From AC-32 sp963715575 (lineage in GTDB: Bacteria > Actinomycetota > Thermoleophilia > Gaiellales > Gaiellaceae), in assembly GCA_963715575.1 (NCBI GenBank), contig OY970250.1, forward strand, positions 1,612,001-1,676,000: 64,000 nt of DNA, in the 5' to 3' direction. Within the stretch, counting starts at the first letter, position 1; each line of letters opens with the position of its first letter. A model generated the notes under the pieces. It saw nothing but the letters and a program-made list of their open reading frames with translations. It ran no database searches and was not told where the DNA came from. The position numbers were made by a program, and so were the translations under genes. Below, one piece after another: positions 32,879-43,282 of this stretch.

Positions 32879-33784
32879 CTAAAGGGGCGGCTTGTCGGCG
32901 CTAGCGCTTGGGACGACCCTTGCTCTCTTGCCGTCGGGCTGGAGGATCACGCCTGCAGCGGTCCCGCCGACGACCTTCGCGAGCGTGCCGAGCTTGGTCA
33001 GGACCAAGCCACGGCGGCCGAAGCCGGCATCGAGCGAGCCGTCGGCGTCGTAGCGGACGAGAGTCGCCTTGGAATGACCGCTGCTCCCGGCGCTGAGGCC
33101 GCCGAGGACGATCTTCCCGTCCGGTTGCAGCACGAGCGCCTTGGCGGCGGAAACCTGGCCGATCGCCGTGGTCGCGACGCCGTCCGTCGCGAACCCGGAA
33201 TCCGGCAATCCGTTCGGCTTGAGCCGGGCGAGCGCGACGTCGGAGCTCGCGCCGCTCGAGGCGTAGCCCGCGACGACGATCTTGCCGTCGGGCTGGACCG
33301 CGACGGCCCATGCCCGGGTCGCGTCCCCGACCTGGAACGTCTGCTTCCCGTCCGCGGCGAAGCTCGGATCGAGCGACCCGTCGGGCCTGTACCTCGCGAG
33401 GGCGAACCTCGCCCGGTAGAAGATCTGTCCCGCCACGACGATCTTGGCGTCCGGCTGGAGCGCGAGCGCCGCTGCCTGAGAGTGGGTGCCCCACGACGTC
33501 GTCGTCGTGCCGTTGCTGCCGAACTGCTGGTCGAGCGACGCGTCGGCCGCATAGCGCGCGAGCGCGAAGACCCCGTCGCTGCCGTCCAGGCTCCACCCGG
33601 CCTCGACGATCTTGCCGTCGGGTTGGAGCACGAGCCCCGCGCCGGAGGAGCTGGCGCCGATCCGCGCGGTGGCGATGCCGCCGCTGCCGAAGCTCGGGTC
33701 GAGGCTCCCGGGCACGGCCTGGGCCGCGCCCGGGACGAGCACGAGCACGGCTGGCAGCAGCAGTGCCGCAATCCCGAGTCGCAT
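32879..33784 (-). CDS. Secreted delta-60 repeat protein
   Basis: A 301-aa exported protein. After a signal peptide (residues 1-23, ALLLPAVLVLVPGAAQA) come about five copies of the delta-60 repeat, each with a pattern like LVLQPDGKIVEAGWS...FALARYAADASLDQQFG, at intervals of roughly 50 residues. The repeats probably fold as a beta-propeller-like or solenoid structure outside the cell; function unknown. The ATG lies six bases after a TATAAC box. The protein ends in a short basic tail just before the purM promoter. Confidence 0.85.
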   Translation of the reverse strand: MRLGIAALLLPAVLVLVPGAAQAVPGSLDPSFGSGGIATARIGASSSGAGLVLQPDGKIVEAGWSLDGSDGVFALARYAADASLDQQFGSNGTTTTSWGTHSQAAALALQPDAKIVVAGQIFYRARFALARYRPDGSLDPSFAADGKQTFQVGDATRAWAVAVQPDGKIVVAGYASSGASSDVALARLKPNGLPDSGFATDGVATTAIGQVSAAKALVLQPDGKIVLGGLSAGSSGHSKATLVRYDADGSLDAGFGRRGLVLTKLGTLAKVVGGTAAGVILQPDGKRARVVPSASADKPPL

Positions 33785-33812
33785 CCTGTTGTTATACGAG
33801 CCGGGGGGACGA

Positions 33813-34424
33813 TTAGTCGAAGATCTCGGCGTGCAGCTCCGGCCGGCCGCGTGGGCCCTCGGGGAAAAAGCGCACGGTCGTGCTGCCGACCACGACGTCA
33901 CCGTCCGACCGTTCGAGCTCGAGCAGGCGGCAGAGCGCGTCGGCCTTCGCGTCCGGGTCGTCGGCGCGCAGGTGCAGCTCGTGCAGGCGCAGCTCGTCCG
34001 CGTTCTCGAGCAGCTCGTCGATCCAGTCGCGCTGCGGGTGCACCTCCAGCCGGTAGCCGGCGTCGGTGGCGACGAACGTGCGCCGGCCGGGATATTCCTG
34101 CACGCGCAGGCGGCGCTTCGTCGCCCGCTCGAGCACCTCGCGGAACTCCTCGTCCTCGAGCGACACGCCGAGGTGGTCGACCCGCGGCAGCGGCCACTGG
34201 CCGGGCTGGACGACGACGTTGACCGCCCCGCGCTCCAGCTCGGAGAGCCGGTGCCGGAAGCCGTTGCGGTCGAGCTCCTCCCAGGAGACGCCGGCCTCGA
34301 AGTGCACCTGGTCCTCGCCGATCCGGCCATAGCGCGCGATCAGCCGGAAGCCGAGCTTGCCCAGGTACCGCGCCTCGACGTCACGGACGTCGCTCGTCAC
34401 CAGGTGATAGTGGAAGAGCTCCAA
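33813..34424 (-). CDS. VOC-superfamily (glyoxalase-like) protein
   Basis: A 203-aa protein beginning with TTG. The N-terminal half has the VOC pattern (FHYHLVTSDVRDVEARYLGK, LGFRLIARYGRIGEDQVHFE), followed by RVDHLGVSLEDEEFREVLER and YRLEVHPQRDWIDELLENAD. A third strand set (LRLHELHLRADDPDAKADAL) suggests a duplicated module. Such folds bind a divalent metal and serve as dioxygenases, lyases or resistance proteins; the role is unassigned. It is divergent from a second VOC gene across 55 bases. Confidence 0.75.
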   Translation of the reverse strand: MELFHYHLVTSDVRDVEARYLGKLGFRLIARYGRIGEDQVHFEAGVSWEELDRNGFRHRLSELERGAVNVVVQPGQWPLPRVDHLGVSLEDEEFREVLERATKRRLRVQEYPGRRTFVATDAGYRLEVHPQRDWIDELLENADELRLHELHLRADDPDAKADALCRLLELERSDGDVVVGSTTVRFFPEGPRGRPELHAEIFD

Positions 34425-34479
34425 CAGCGGCCGATTCTGCAGGAAGAACGGCGATCACGCGGAATGTGACGGGCGGCAC

Positions 34480-34893
34480 ATGAACGGCTCCGCGCTGCAC
34501 CACGTCGACCTCGTCGTCTCGTCGATCGAGCGCAGCCTGCCTTTCTACCGCGACCTGCTCGCGCCGCTCGGCTTCCACCGCATCGGCGAGGTCGAGGGCG
34601 AGCGCGGCGAGACGATCTGGTACCTGTCGGGCGCGGGCTGCTCGCTGGGGCTGCGCGAGGCGCAGAGCGAGGGCCCGTTCGACCGCTACCGGGTCGGCCT
34701 GCACCACCTCGCGCTCGAGGCGGGCTCGCGGGGAGTGGTCAACGAGCGGGCCGAGTGGCTTCGATCCCACGGCGCAGAGATCGAGAGCGGCCCCGAGGAG
34801 TATTCGTATGTCCCGGGGTACTACGCCGTGTTCTTTTACGATCCCGACGGCATCAAGCTGGAAATCGTGCACGTCCCTGGCCTTGCGGCCTGA
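34480..34893 (+). CDS. VOC-superfamily (glyoxalase/bleomycin-resistance-like) protein
   Basis: A 137-aa VOC protein: LHHVDLVVSSIERSLPFYRD at residues 5-24, LAPLGFHRIG, VGLHHLALEAGSRGVVNERA near 70 and the closing YYAVFFYDPDGIKLEIVHVP with the metal-binding glutamate near 127. Members may be lactoylglutathione-lyase-like, dioxygenases or binding proteins. It is divergent from the VOC gene at 34424 and followed after 16 bases by a small membrane protein with its own ribosome site. Confidence 0.85.
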   Translation: MNGSALHHVDLVVSSIERSLPFYRDLLAPLGFHRIGEVEGERGETIWYLSGAGCSLGLREAQSEGPFDRYRVGLHHLALEAGSRGVVNERAEWLRSHGAEIESGPEEYSYVPGYYAVFFYDPDGIKLEIVHVPGLAA

Positions 34894-34909
34894 AGAAAGG
34901 AGAGCTGGC

Positions 34910-35161
34910 ATGTCGACGACTCCTCCGGAACCACAGCGCCAGACGATGGGGATGCCATCCATCGCCTCCGGCGCCCGATTGCCGGTCCCGGGCAACGCGG
35001 AGTTCGCGCTCTACTTCGTCGTCGAAGTGATCTTGATCCTGATCTGGATCATCGCCGACAGCGTCAACACGAACCAGTGGTGCGTCTTCACGGTCGCACT
35101 GACGGCGTTCTACCTGCTCAGCCGCGGAATCGCGAAGGCGAGCCGCGTCCTCGAGCAGTAA
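34910..35161 (+). CDS. Small membrane protein, two segments
   Basis: An 83-aa protein with AAAGGAGAG just before the ATG. Two membrane segments are clear: residues 36-55 (LYFVVEVILILIWIIADSV) and 58-73 (CVFTVALTAFYLLSRGIA). The N-terminus is polar and proline-rich. No family is recognised. It is probably cotranscribed with the VOC gene upstream and ends seven bases from the convergent purF stop. Confidence 0.75.
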   Translation: MSTTPPEPQRQTMGMPSIASGARLPVPGNAEFALYFVVEVILILIWIIADSVNTNQWCVFTVALTAFYLLSRGIAKASRVLEQ

Positions 35162-35167
35162 CTTCAG

Positions 35168-36550
35168 CTAGATACGTGCCGGCTCGAACCTGAGCTTCGC
35201 GCCCTCGCGCGGGACTGCCGTCGGGTAGTCCCGCGTGAGGCACGCGCGGCAGAGCTCGTTCGGCGGCCGGCGCGTCGAGGCCTCGAGGCCTTCCAGCGAC
35301 AGATAGGCGAGCGAAGTCGCGCCGATGTGCTCGCGGATCTGCTCGACCGTTCGCGTGCTGGCGATCATCTCGTCCTCGGCGGCCAGGTCGATCCCGTAGA
35401 AGCACTGCCCGACGACCGGCGGCGCCGAGACGCGCACGTGCACCTCGGCCGCGCCGGCCTCGAACAGCAGCTCGACGATCTTGCGCGTCGTGTTGCCGCG
35501 GACGATCGAATCGTCCACGGCGACCACGCGCTTGCCCGCCACCTCGGCGAGCGGGTTGAACTTCAGCTTCACGCCCTGCTCGCGCAGGCCCTGGTCGGGT
35601 TGGATGAAGGTGCGCCCGACGTACCGGTTCTTGATCAGGCCCTCGCTGAACGGGATCCCCGTCGCGCGTGAGAAGCCGATCGCGGCCGGCGTGCCTGAGT
35701 CGGGGATCGGCAGGACGAGGTCGGCCTCGATCGGCGCTTCCTCGGCGAGCCGCTCGCCCATGCGCACGCGGGCGCCGTGCACCTCGACGCCGTCCAGCCG
35801 CGTGTCCGGGCGGGCCAGGTAGAAGAACTCGAAGATGCACAGCGCGCCGTGCTCGGCCGGCTCGACTGCCTGTGTCGTGCGGAGGCCGTGCTCGTCGATC
35901 AGCACCAGCTCGCCCGGCGCGAGCTCGCGCTCCAGCTCCGCGCCGACCAGGTCGAGCGCGCACGACTCGGAGGCGAGCAGCCACTCGCCGCGCTCGCCGC
36001 GTCCGAGGCAGAGCGGCCGGAAGCCGTGCCGGTCGCGGAACCCGACCAGCGTCCCGTTCGAGAGCGCGACCACCGAGAACGCGCCTTCGAGCCGGGCCAT
36101 GGCGCCGGCGACGGCGTCCTCGAGCGGCGCCTCGTCGTTCGCGATCAGCGCCGCGATCAGCTCGGTGTCGGACGTCGTGCTCAGCGTGACGCCCTCGCCC
36201 GCGAGCTGCTCGCGCAGCTCGGTCGCGTTGACCAGGTTGCCGTTGTGCCCGAGCGCGACCGTGCGCCCGTGCCCGCGCTGGATCAGCGGCTGGGCGTTCG
36301 CCCACTGTGTCGAGCCGGTGGTCGAGTAGCGCGTGTGGCCGATCGCCGTGTCGCCGTGCAGGCCGCTGAGCTTCTGCTCGTCGAAGACCTGGTTGACGAG
36401 GCCCATCTCGCGCAGCACGGTCAGGCGGCCGTGGTCGGAGACGGCGATCCCGGCCGACTCCTGGCCGCGATGCTGCAGCGCGAAGAGACCGAAGAAGGTC
36501 ACGCGCGCGACGTCACGCTCGGGTGCGCGGATGCCGAACACGCCGCACAT
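35168..36550 (-). CDS. purF: Amidophosphoribosyltransferase
   Basis: A 460-aa PurF. The N-terminal nucleophile is Cys2 (MCGVFGIRAPE) with no propeptide in this reading. Further motifs are LFALQHRGQESAGIAVSDHG near 27, AIGHTRYSTTGSTQWANAQP near 69, the PRPP loop VVAVDDSIVRGNTTRKIVEL near 348 and a C-terminal CRACLTRDYP that resembles the Fe-S ligands of the Bacillus enzyme. It catalyses the committed step, PRPP plus glutamine to phosphoribosylamine. A GAGAGGTGA ribosome site precedes the ATG; it follows purL by 38 bases and is probably cotranscribed. Confidence 0.96.
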   Translation of the reverse strand: MCGVFGIRAPERDVARVTFFGLFALQHRGQESAGIAVSDHGRLTVLREMGLVNQVFDEQKLSGLHGDTAIGHTRYSTTGSTQWANAQPLIQRGHGRTVALGHNGNLVNATELREQLAGEGVTLSTTSDTELIAALIANDEAPLEDAVAGAMARLEGAFSVVALSNGTLVGFRDRHGFRPLCLGRGERGEWLLASESCALDLVGAELERELAPGELVLIDEHGLRTTQAVEPAEHGALCIFEFFYLARPDTRLDGVEVHGARVRMGERLAEEAPIEADLVLPIPDSGTPAAIGFSRATGIPFSEGLIKNRYVGRTFIQPDQGLREQGVKLKFNPLAEVAGKRVVAVDDSIVRGNTTRKIVELLFEAGAAEVHVRVSAPPVVGQCFYGIDLAAEDEMIASTRTVEQIREHIGATSLAYLSLEGLEASTRRPPNELCRACLTRDYPTAVPREGAKLRFEPARI

Positions 36551-36588
36551 CAGCGGTCACCTCTCACGCAGGGTGAGGGGGCCGCCAC

Positions 36589-38451
<1,863 letters not shown>

Positions 38452-38458
38452 GTGCCGG

Positions 38459-38464
38459 AGTCTA
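38459..38464 (-). promoter_or_regulatory. TAGACT -10 box for leaderless purL
   Basis: AGTCTA on the plus strand reads TAGACT towards purL, seven bases before the CTG. The same hexamer and gap precede purB (51677-51672) and, with six bases, purM (32881-32876), which supports it as a shared promoter form of the pur genes. Confidence 0.65.
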
Positions 38465-38495
38465 GCCGCCTCACAGGACAGGTCGAGCGCGCGTT

Positions 38496-39407
38496 ATGCA
38501 GGTAGTGGCGCGTCACCGCAACCTCGCGATGCTGATCGGGCTGGCGCTGATCTGGGGCGCCTCCTTCCTGTTCATCAAGGTCGCCGTGCGCGAGCTGACC
38601 CCGGCAACGCTGATCGTCGGCCGGCTCGGCCTCGCGGCGATCACGCTCGGGCTGCTGGTGCCTTTCGTGGTCGGCTCGGGCGAGACCTTGCGCCAGCTGC
38701 GCGAGAACTGGCTCTGGTTGGTCGTGGTCGCGCTCGTGAACACGGCGATCCCGTTCTGGCTGCTCTCCTGGGGCGAGACGCGGATCGACTCCGGGCTCGC
38801 CTCGATCATCCAGGCGTCGGTGCCGATCTTCAACGCGCTGATCGCGTTCGTCGCCTTCCGTGAGGTGCGGGTGACCGGGATCCGGCTCCTCGGGGTCGGG
38901 GTCGGGTTCCTCGGCGTCGCGCTGCTCGTCGGCGCGCAGCCGGAGGGCAAGGTGCTCGGCGCGCTCGCCGTCGTCGGGATGGCGTTCTGCTACGGCCTCG
39001 GCGGCTTGCTGACCGGCCGCTACCTGAGGCCGGCGCAGCCGCTCGTGGTCTCCTTCGCCTCGACGGCGATCGCGACGCTCGTCTGGCTGCCCGTCGGCGT
39101 CGCGCAGGCGCCGGCGCAGATGCCTGGCTGGAAGACGATCGGCTCGGTGCTCGCGCTCGGCATCCCGGGGACGGCGCTCGCGTACCTGCTCTTCTTCGGC
39201 CTGATCACCGGCGCGGGTGCCGCCTATGCGTCGCTCGTGACCTACCTGATCCCGCCGATCGCGCTGGCCTACGGCGCGATCTTCCTCGGCGAGCGCTTCG
39301 GCGCCTCGGCCTTCGGCGGCCTCGCGCTGATCCTGGCCGGTGTCGCCCTTGGAACAGGAGCCGTGCGCTTCAAACGCGCACGGCAACCGCAGCCGGTTGA
39401 CGGCTAG
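38496..39407 (+). CDS. EamA/DMT-family transporter (first of two)
   Basis: A 303-aa protein with ten membrane segments in two EamA repeats: LAMLIGLALIWGASFLFIKV opening the first, and GALAVVGMAFCYGLGGLLTG opening the second near residue 150. It ends with ILAGVALGTGAVRFKR. DMT transporters export amino acids, nucleosides or other metabolites. A close paralogue of the same orientation lies at 39762. The start at 38496 is the ORF's first ATG; a GTG nine bases later is equally possible. Confidence 0.85.
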   Translation: MQVVARHRNLAMLIGLALIWGASFLFIKVAVRELTPATLIVGRLGLAAITLGLLVPFVVGSGETLRQLRENWLWLVVVALVNTAIPFWLLSWGETRIDSGLASIIQASVPIFNALIAFVAFREVRVTGIRLLGVGVGFLGVALLVGAQPEGKVLGALAVVGMAFCYGLGGLLTGRYLRPAQPLVVSFASTAIATLVWLPVGVAQAPAQMPGWKTIGSVLALGIPGTALAYLLFFGLITGAGAAYASLVTYLIPPIALAYGAIFLGERFGASAFGGLALILAGVALGTGAVRFKRARQPQPVDG

Positions 39408-39733
39408 TACTGCTTCGCCGCGTCGGCGAGCTCGCCGGCGCACGGGAGGCAGTACCCGCTCAGCTCCTCCGCCCGGTCGTTCAGGCGGCGCCTGGCGTTC
39501 TCGGGCCCGAGCAGGTCGTGGTACTGCCGGACGAGCGCGATGTAGCGCTTGGTGGCCGCCTCGAAATGGCTGTTGTTGTACTGCGAGGTGACGGTCTCGA
39601 GCCTGGACATCTCGTAGTCGACCTGCGCGAACTTGTTGTTCATCGCCGTCTGGTCGGCCGACTCGTTGTCGCCGCAGCCGCCGAGCAGCGCGGCCGCGAG
39701 CAGCAGCGGGACCGCCGTGCACGAGATTCGCAT
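39404..39733 (-). CDS. Small lipoprotein, function unknown
   Basis: A 109-aa lipoprotein. The signal (MRISCTAVPLLLAAALLGGC) ends in the lipobox LLGGC. The mature part is helical (AMNNKFAQVDYEMSRLETVT, EAATKRYIALVRQYHDLLG) and ends with a cysteine pair (GYCLPC). It sits on the opposite strand between two paralogous EamA transporters, overlapping the first by four bases at the 3' end. No family is recognised. Confidence 0.75.
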   Translation of the reverse strand: MRISCTAVPLLLAAALLGGCGDNESADQTAMNNKFAQVDYEMSRLETVTSQYNNSHFEAATKRYIALVRQYHDLLGPENARRRLNDRAEELSGYCLPCAGELADAAKQY

Positions 39734-39761
39734 GTGGCGAATCTAGCTAGCCTCGCAGGCG

Positions 39762-40670
39762 GTGTCGCGTTCCTACGTGATCTACATCGCGCTCCTGGCC
39801 GCCTTCTGGGGCGCGTCGTACATGTTCATCAAGGTCGCGGGCCGCGCCTTCGAGCCGGCGGCCATGATCATGTTGCGCCTCGTGATCGCCTCCTCGCTGC
39901 TGCTCGTCGTGCTCGCCGTGCAGCGCGGCTGGCACCGGACGCTCGGCGAGATGCGCGCCCTCGGTTGGGAGGGCTTCGCGCTCGGGGTCGTCAACGGCGC
40001 GATCCCGTTCACGCTGATCGCCTGGGGCGAGCGCTACATCGACTCGGGGGTGGCCGCGATCGCGAACGCCTCGATGCCGATCTTCGTCGTCCTGCTGGCG
40101 ATCCGGTTCAAGCCGAGCGAAACCGTGCGCGGGCTGCGGCTGGCCGGCTTCCTGATCGGTCTCGTCGGCGTCGGCGTGCTCGCGGGCGTCCATCCCGAGG
40201 GCGGCTGGTGGGGCGTCGCGGGGACGCTGGCAGTCGTCGTCGCGTCGGTCTCGTACGCCGTCGGCAGCCTCTGGGGCCAGCGGCTGATCGCGAACACCAG
40301 CGGGCTCGTGCTCTCGGCGAGCTCGATGCTCGGCGGCCTGCTCGTGTTGCTGCCGTTCGGGCTGGCGCAGCTGCCGTCGGCGGTGCCCGGGTGGAAGGAG
40401 ACCGGCTCGCTGGTCGCGCTGGCGGTGATCGGCACCGCGCTCGCGCAGATCATCCTCTACCGCGTGCTGCGCAGCGACGGGGCCGCGCGCGTCAGCCTCG
40501 TCACCTACCTGCTGCCGGTGACCGCGCTCTTCTACGGCGTGACCCTGCTCGGCGAGCCGCTGACCTGGGAGGAGCTCGCCGGGATGGTGTTGATCCTCGG
40601 CGGGGTCGCGCTCGGGTCGGGCGCGGTGCGCTTCGCGCGGCGTGAGCCGGTCGCGGCACCCACGCCATGA
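39762..40670 (+). CDS. EamA/DMT-family transporter (second of two)
   Basis: A 302-aa, ten-segment transporter with two EamA repeats (YIALLAAFWGASYMFIKVAG and GTLAVVVASVSYAVGSLWGQ). It aligns with the protein at 38496 over the full length, down to the closing LILGGVALGSGAVRFARR, so the pair arose by duplication. The GTG start follows a TAGCCT-type box by about eight bases. It leads a run of overlapping genes to 43282: GNAT, NTF2-like, MFS and a small secreted protein. Substrate unknown. Confidence 0.85.
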   Translation: MSRSYVIYIALLAAFWGASYMFIKVAGRAFEPAAMIMLRLVIASSLLLVVLAVQRGWHRTLGEMRALGWEGFALGVVNGAIPFTLIAWGERYIDSGVAAIANASMPIFVVLLAIRFKPSETVRGLRLAGFLIGLVGVGVLAGVHPEGGWWGVAGTLAVVVASVSYAVGSLWGQRLIANTSGLVLSASSMLGGLLVLLPFGLAQLPSAVPGWKETGSLVALAVIGTALAQIILYRVLRSDGAARVSLVTYLLPVTALFYGVTLLGEPLTWEELAGMVLILGGVALGSGAVRFARREPVAAPTP

Positions 40671-41176
40671 ACGTCGCACTCAGGCGCGCCGAGCCGCGCG
40701 ACGTCGACTTCCTGCTCGAGCTGATGGGCGAGGAGGACGTCGAGCAGAACCTGGCCGTCGTCCGCCCGCGCGACCGCGACGGGCTGCTCGAGGAGATCGA
40801 TCGCTCGCAAGCCGAGCCGGACGAGTACGGCCGCTTCGTGATCGAGGTCGACGGCGAGCCCGCGGGCCTGATGGGCTTCCAGGTCGCGAACAAGCGCAGC
40901 CGGATCGCCAACCTCGGCTCGCTCGCGGTGCACCCGTCCTTCCGCGGCCGGGGCCTCGCGGACGAGGCCGCGCGGCTCTTCCAGCGCCACCTGCTCTTCG
41001 AGCTCGGCTACCACCGGCTGCAGCTCGAGATCTACGGCTTCAACGAGCGCGCGCAACGGCACGCGGAGCGGGCGGGCTTCGTCAAGGAAGGCGTACGCCG
41101 AAAGGCGTACGACCGCCACGGCGAGTGGGTGGACGGCGTGATCTACGGCCTGGTCCGAGAAGATCTGGAGCCATGA
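40667..41176 (+). CDS. GNAT-family acetyltransferase
   Basis: A 169-aa GNAT protein. The N-terminus is VALRRAEPRDVDFLLELMGE. The acetyl-CoA site is visible as LAVHPSFRGRGLADEAARLF near residues 86-105 and the late helix YGFNERAQRHAERAGFVKEG near 125 is typical of RimJ/RimL-type enzymes. The likely substrate is a protein N-terminus or small amine. The ATG overlaps the EamA stop by four bases and the stop overlaps the next ATG by four bases. Confidence 0.9.
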   Translation: MNVALRRAEPRDVDFLLELMGEEDVEQNLAVVRPRDRDGLLEEIDRSQAEPDEYGRFVIEVDGEPAGLMGFQVANKRSRIANLGSLAVHPSFRGRGLADEAARLFQRHLLFELGYHRLQLEIYGFNERAQRHAERAGFVKEGVRRKAYDRHGEWVDGVIYGLVREDLEP

Positions 41177-41553
41177 GCTTCGCGCAGCGCTGGGCCGACG
41201 GGTACCGGGTCGCCTGGGAGGCGAACGATCCGGTGGCGGCAGCCGCGCTCTACCACCCCGACTGCATCTTCCGCTCGGCGCCCTTCCGCGAGGTGGAACC
41301 GCCGATCGACTACACGACCCGCGAGTTCCCGGAGGCGCGCGCGGAGGACGTGCGCTTCGGCGAGCCCGTCGAGGAAGGTGACCGGGCCGCGGTCGAGTGG
41401 TGGGCAACGCTCGTGCTCCCGGACGGCGAAGAGCAGGCGCTCGCGGGCTGTTCCATGCTCCGCTTCGACGACCAGGGCCTCGTCGTCGAGGCGCGGGACT
41501 ACTGGCACCTGGAGCCGGGCCGCCGCCAGCCGCACGACACCTGGGGCACGTGA
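41173..41553 (+). CDS. SnoaL/NTF2-like protein
   Basis: A 126-aa protein with the NTF2-like cone pattern: FAQRWADGYRVAWEANDPVA and ALYHPDCIFRSAPFREVEPP at the start, a middle strand VEWWATLVLPDGEEQALAGC and the closing RFDDQGLVVEARDYWHLEPG. Such proteins are ketosteroid-isomerase-like enzymes or ligand binders; the family alone gives no reaction. It is translationally coupled on both sides (ATGA upstream, GTGA downstream). Confidence 0.82.
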   Translation: MSFAQRWADGYRVAWEANDPVAAAALYHPDCIFRSAPFREVEPPIDYTTREFPEARAEDVRFGEPVEEGDRAAVEWWATLVLPDGEEQALAGCSMLRFDDQGLVVEARDYWHLEPGRRQPHDTWGT

Positions 41554-42851
41554 AGCGCTGGCCGCTCGTGGCCGCTGTCGCGGTCGCGTTCGCGGATTCC
41601 TCGATCGTCGTGCTTGCGCTGCCCGAGCTGTACGGGCGCTTCGACACGACGATCGAAGGCGTCTCCTGGGTCGTGACCGCTTACAACGCGGCGGTCGCGG
41701 TGACCGCGCTGGCGCTGCTGCTGCTCGTGCACCGGCTGAGCTCGGCCGTGCTGCTTGGGACGGGGCTCGGCCTCTTCCTCGCCGCCTCGATCGCGTGCGC
41801 GGCGGCGCAGAGCCTTGCGTTCCTGATCGGCGCGCGAACCGTCCAGGGCGTGGGCGCGGCGCTGCTGCTCGTCGGGGCGCTGCCGGTGCTCGGCCGGGTC
41901 CAGTGGACGGCGGCGGGGACCTTCGGGCTCGCGCTCGGGCCCGCGCTCGGCGGAGTGCTGACGCAGGCGTTCGACTGGCGCGCGATCTTCGTCGCGCAGG
42001 CACCGGTCGCCGCGCTCGGGCTGGTCGGCCTCCTGCGGGCGCACACGGATGCCGAGGCCGAGGAGGGCTGGAGCCGCTCGCTCGCGAGGACGCTGCCCGC
42101 GAACGCCTGTCTCGGGCTGCTCTTCGGCGCGCTCGTCGGTGCCCTCTTCCTGGCGGTGCTGCTCGTGATCAGCGTCTGGGACTACTCGCCGATCGCCGGC
42201 GCGGGGATCGTCAGCGCGCTGCCGCTGGCCGCGCTGGCCGTGCGGCCGCTCAGGCTCTCGCCGCTGACCGCCGTCTGCGGCGGCTCGGCGCTCCTCGGCA
42301 TCGGGCTCGTCGGCCTCGCCTTGCTGCCTTCGGCGAGCGTCCCCTTCATGGTCTGGTCGCTCGCCCTCTGCGGCGCCGGCCTCGGGCTCGCGCTGCCGGT
42401 GCTCTCGAACGCGGCGCTCGACCAGGGCGCCGGGCTCACGCGCAGCGGCACGCTGACGGTCGGCGCGCGCCACGCCGGCCTCGTGCTCGCGCTCGCGCTG
42501 ATCGCGCCGCTGCTCGCCTCGCGCGTGCCAGACGCCGGCGACAAGGCGCTGCTGCGCGGGACGGCGGTGCTGCTCGACGCGCCGATCGGGCTCGACAAGA
42601 AGGTGCCGGTCGCGCTCGACCTGCGCAAGGCCTTCGACCGGGCGCAGGAGGGGGAAACGCCCGACCTGCGCGAGCCGTTCAACGCCCACGGGGCCGCGCA
42701 CGACTCCGAGCTCGCGGCCGTGCGCGACCGGCTCTTCGGAGCGATCGCCGCCACGATCACACGCGCCTTCCGGCCCGCCTTCTTCCTCTGCGCCGGCTTC
42801 GCCGGGCTGGCGCTGGTCGTCGCCGCGGTCTTCCGCCGGAGGATCGCGTGA
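41550..42851 (+). CDS. MFS transporter
   Basis: A 433-aa transporter with about 12-13 membrane segments, starting with GTG (VKRWPLVAAVAVAFADSSIV). Motif-like elements are VLALPELYGRFDTTIEGVSW, LIGARTVQGVGAALLLVGAL near residue 93 and GTFGLALGPALGGVLTQAFD near 119, which point to the DHA2 or related drug-exporter branch. A cytoplasmic stretch of about 85 residues (roughly 335-420) lies before the last segment and is unusual. It is coupled by four-base overlaps to its neighbours. Confidence 0.85.
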   Translation: MKRWPLVAAVAVAFADSSIVVLALPELYGRFDTTIEGVSWVVTAYNAAVAVTALALLLLVHRLSSAVLLGTGLGLFLAASIACAAAQSLAFLIGARTVQGVGAALLLVGALPVLGRVQWTAAGTFGLALGPALGGVLTQAFDWRAIFVAQAPVAALGLVGLLRAHTDAEAEEGWSRSLARTLPANACLGLLFGALVGALFLAVLLVISVWDYSPIAGAGIVSALPLAALAVRPLRLSPLTAVCGGSALLGIGLVGLALLPSASVPFMVWSLALCGAGLGLALPVLSNAALDQGAGLTRSGTLTVGARHAGLVLALALIAPLLASRVPDAGDKALLRGTAVLLDAPIGLDKKVPVALDLRKAFDRAQEGETPDLREPFNAHGAAHDSELAAVRDRLFGAIAATITRAFRPAFFLCAGFAGLALVVAAVFRRRIA

Positions 42852-43282
42852 GGCCGGCGTCCTGGGTGCTCGTCGCGCTGCTGGTGAGCGGCGTCGCGCT
42901 GGCCGGGGTCGAGCTCGGCAAAGGCGCGCTCGACGAGCCGGCGCCGCAGATCGCCGATCCGTGCCAGCCGCGCGAGGGCCGCACCGGCGGGCTCGACGCG
43001 ACCGTCCAGCGCATCGTGCTCGACGGCCTCGACGGCGCCGCCTGCCGGCTGCACACGACGCGCGAGGAGCTCGTGCTCTCACTCGGCAGCGGCGTCGGTG
43101 TGACCCGCCACTGGGACGAGCACACGATCGAGGTCGCGCTCCGGGCCGGGCTGTTGCGCTCGCTCGACGCCGCCGTCCAGCACGGCGACGTCCCGACCTT
43201 CCTCGAGCCGACCCTGCGCGGGATCATCGAGCACGCACCGCTCGACCAGCTGGTCCGCGGCGGGATCGCGCTGCTCGGCTAG
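42848..43282 (+). CDS. Small secreted or anchored protein, coupled to an MFS transporter
   Basis: A 144-aa protein with an N-terminal membrane or signal segment (residues 3-20, ASWVLVALLVSGVALAG). The outer part is helical with two cysteines (ADPCQPREGR and GAACRLHTTREELVLSLGSG) and ends in a hydrophobic helix. It starts with GTG overlapping the MFS stop, so the two are made together and may interact. No family recognised. Confidence 0.75.
   Translation: MRPASWVLVALLVSGVALAGVELGKGALDEPAPQIADPCQPREGRTGGLDATVQRIVLDGLDGAACRLHTTREELVLSLGSGVGVTRHWDEHTIEVALRAGLLRSLDAAVQHGDVPTFLEPTLRGIIEHAPLDQLVRGGIALLG

Noticed and set aside
34445..34480. Further copy of the 11-bp repeat (GTCACATTCCG on the minus strand)
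   Set aside because: Only one unit matches; the neighbouring 11-base blocks do not keep the GTnAC core.
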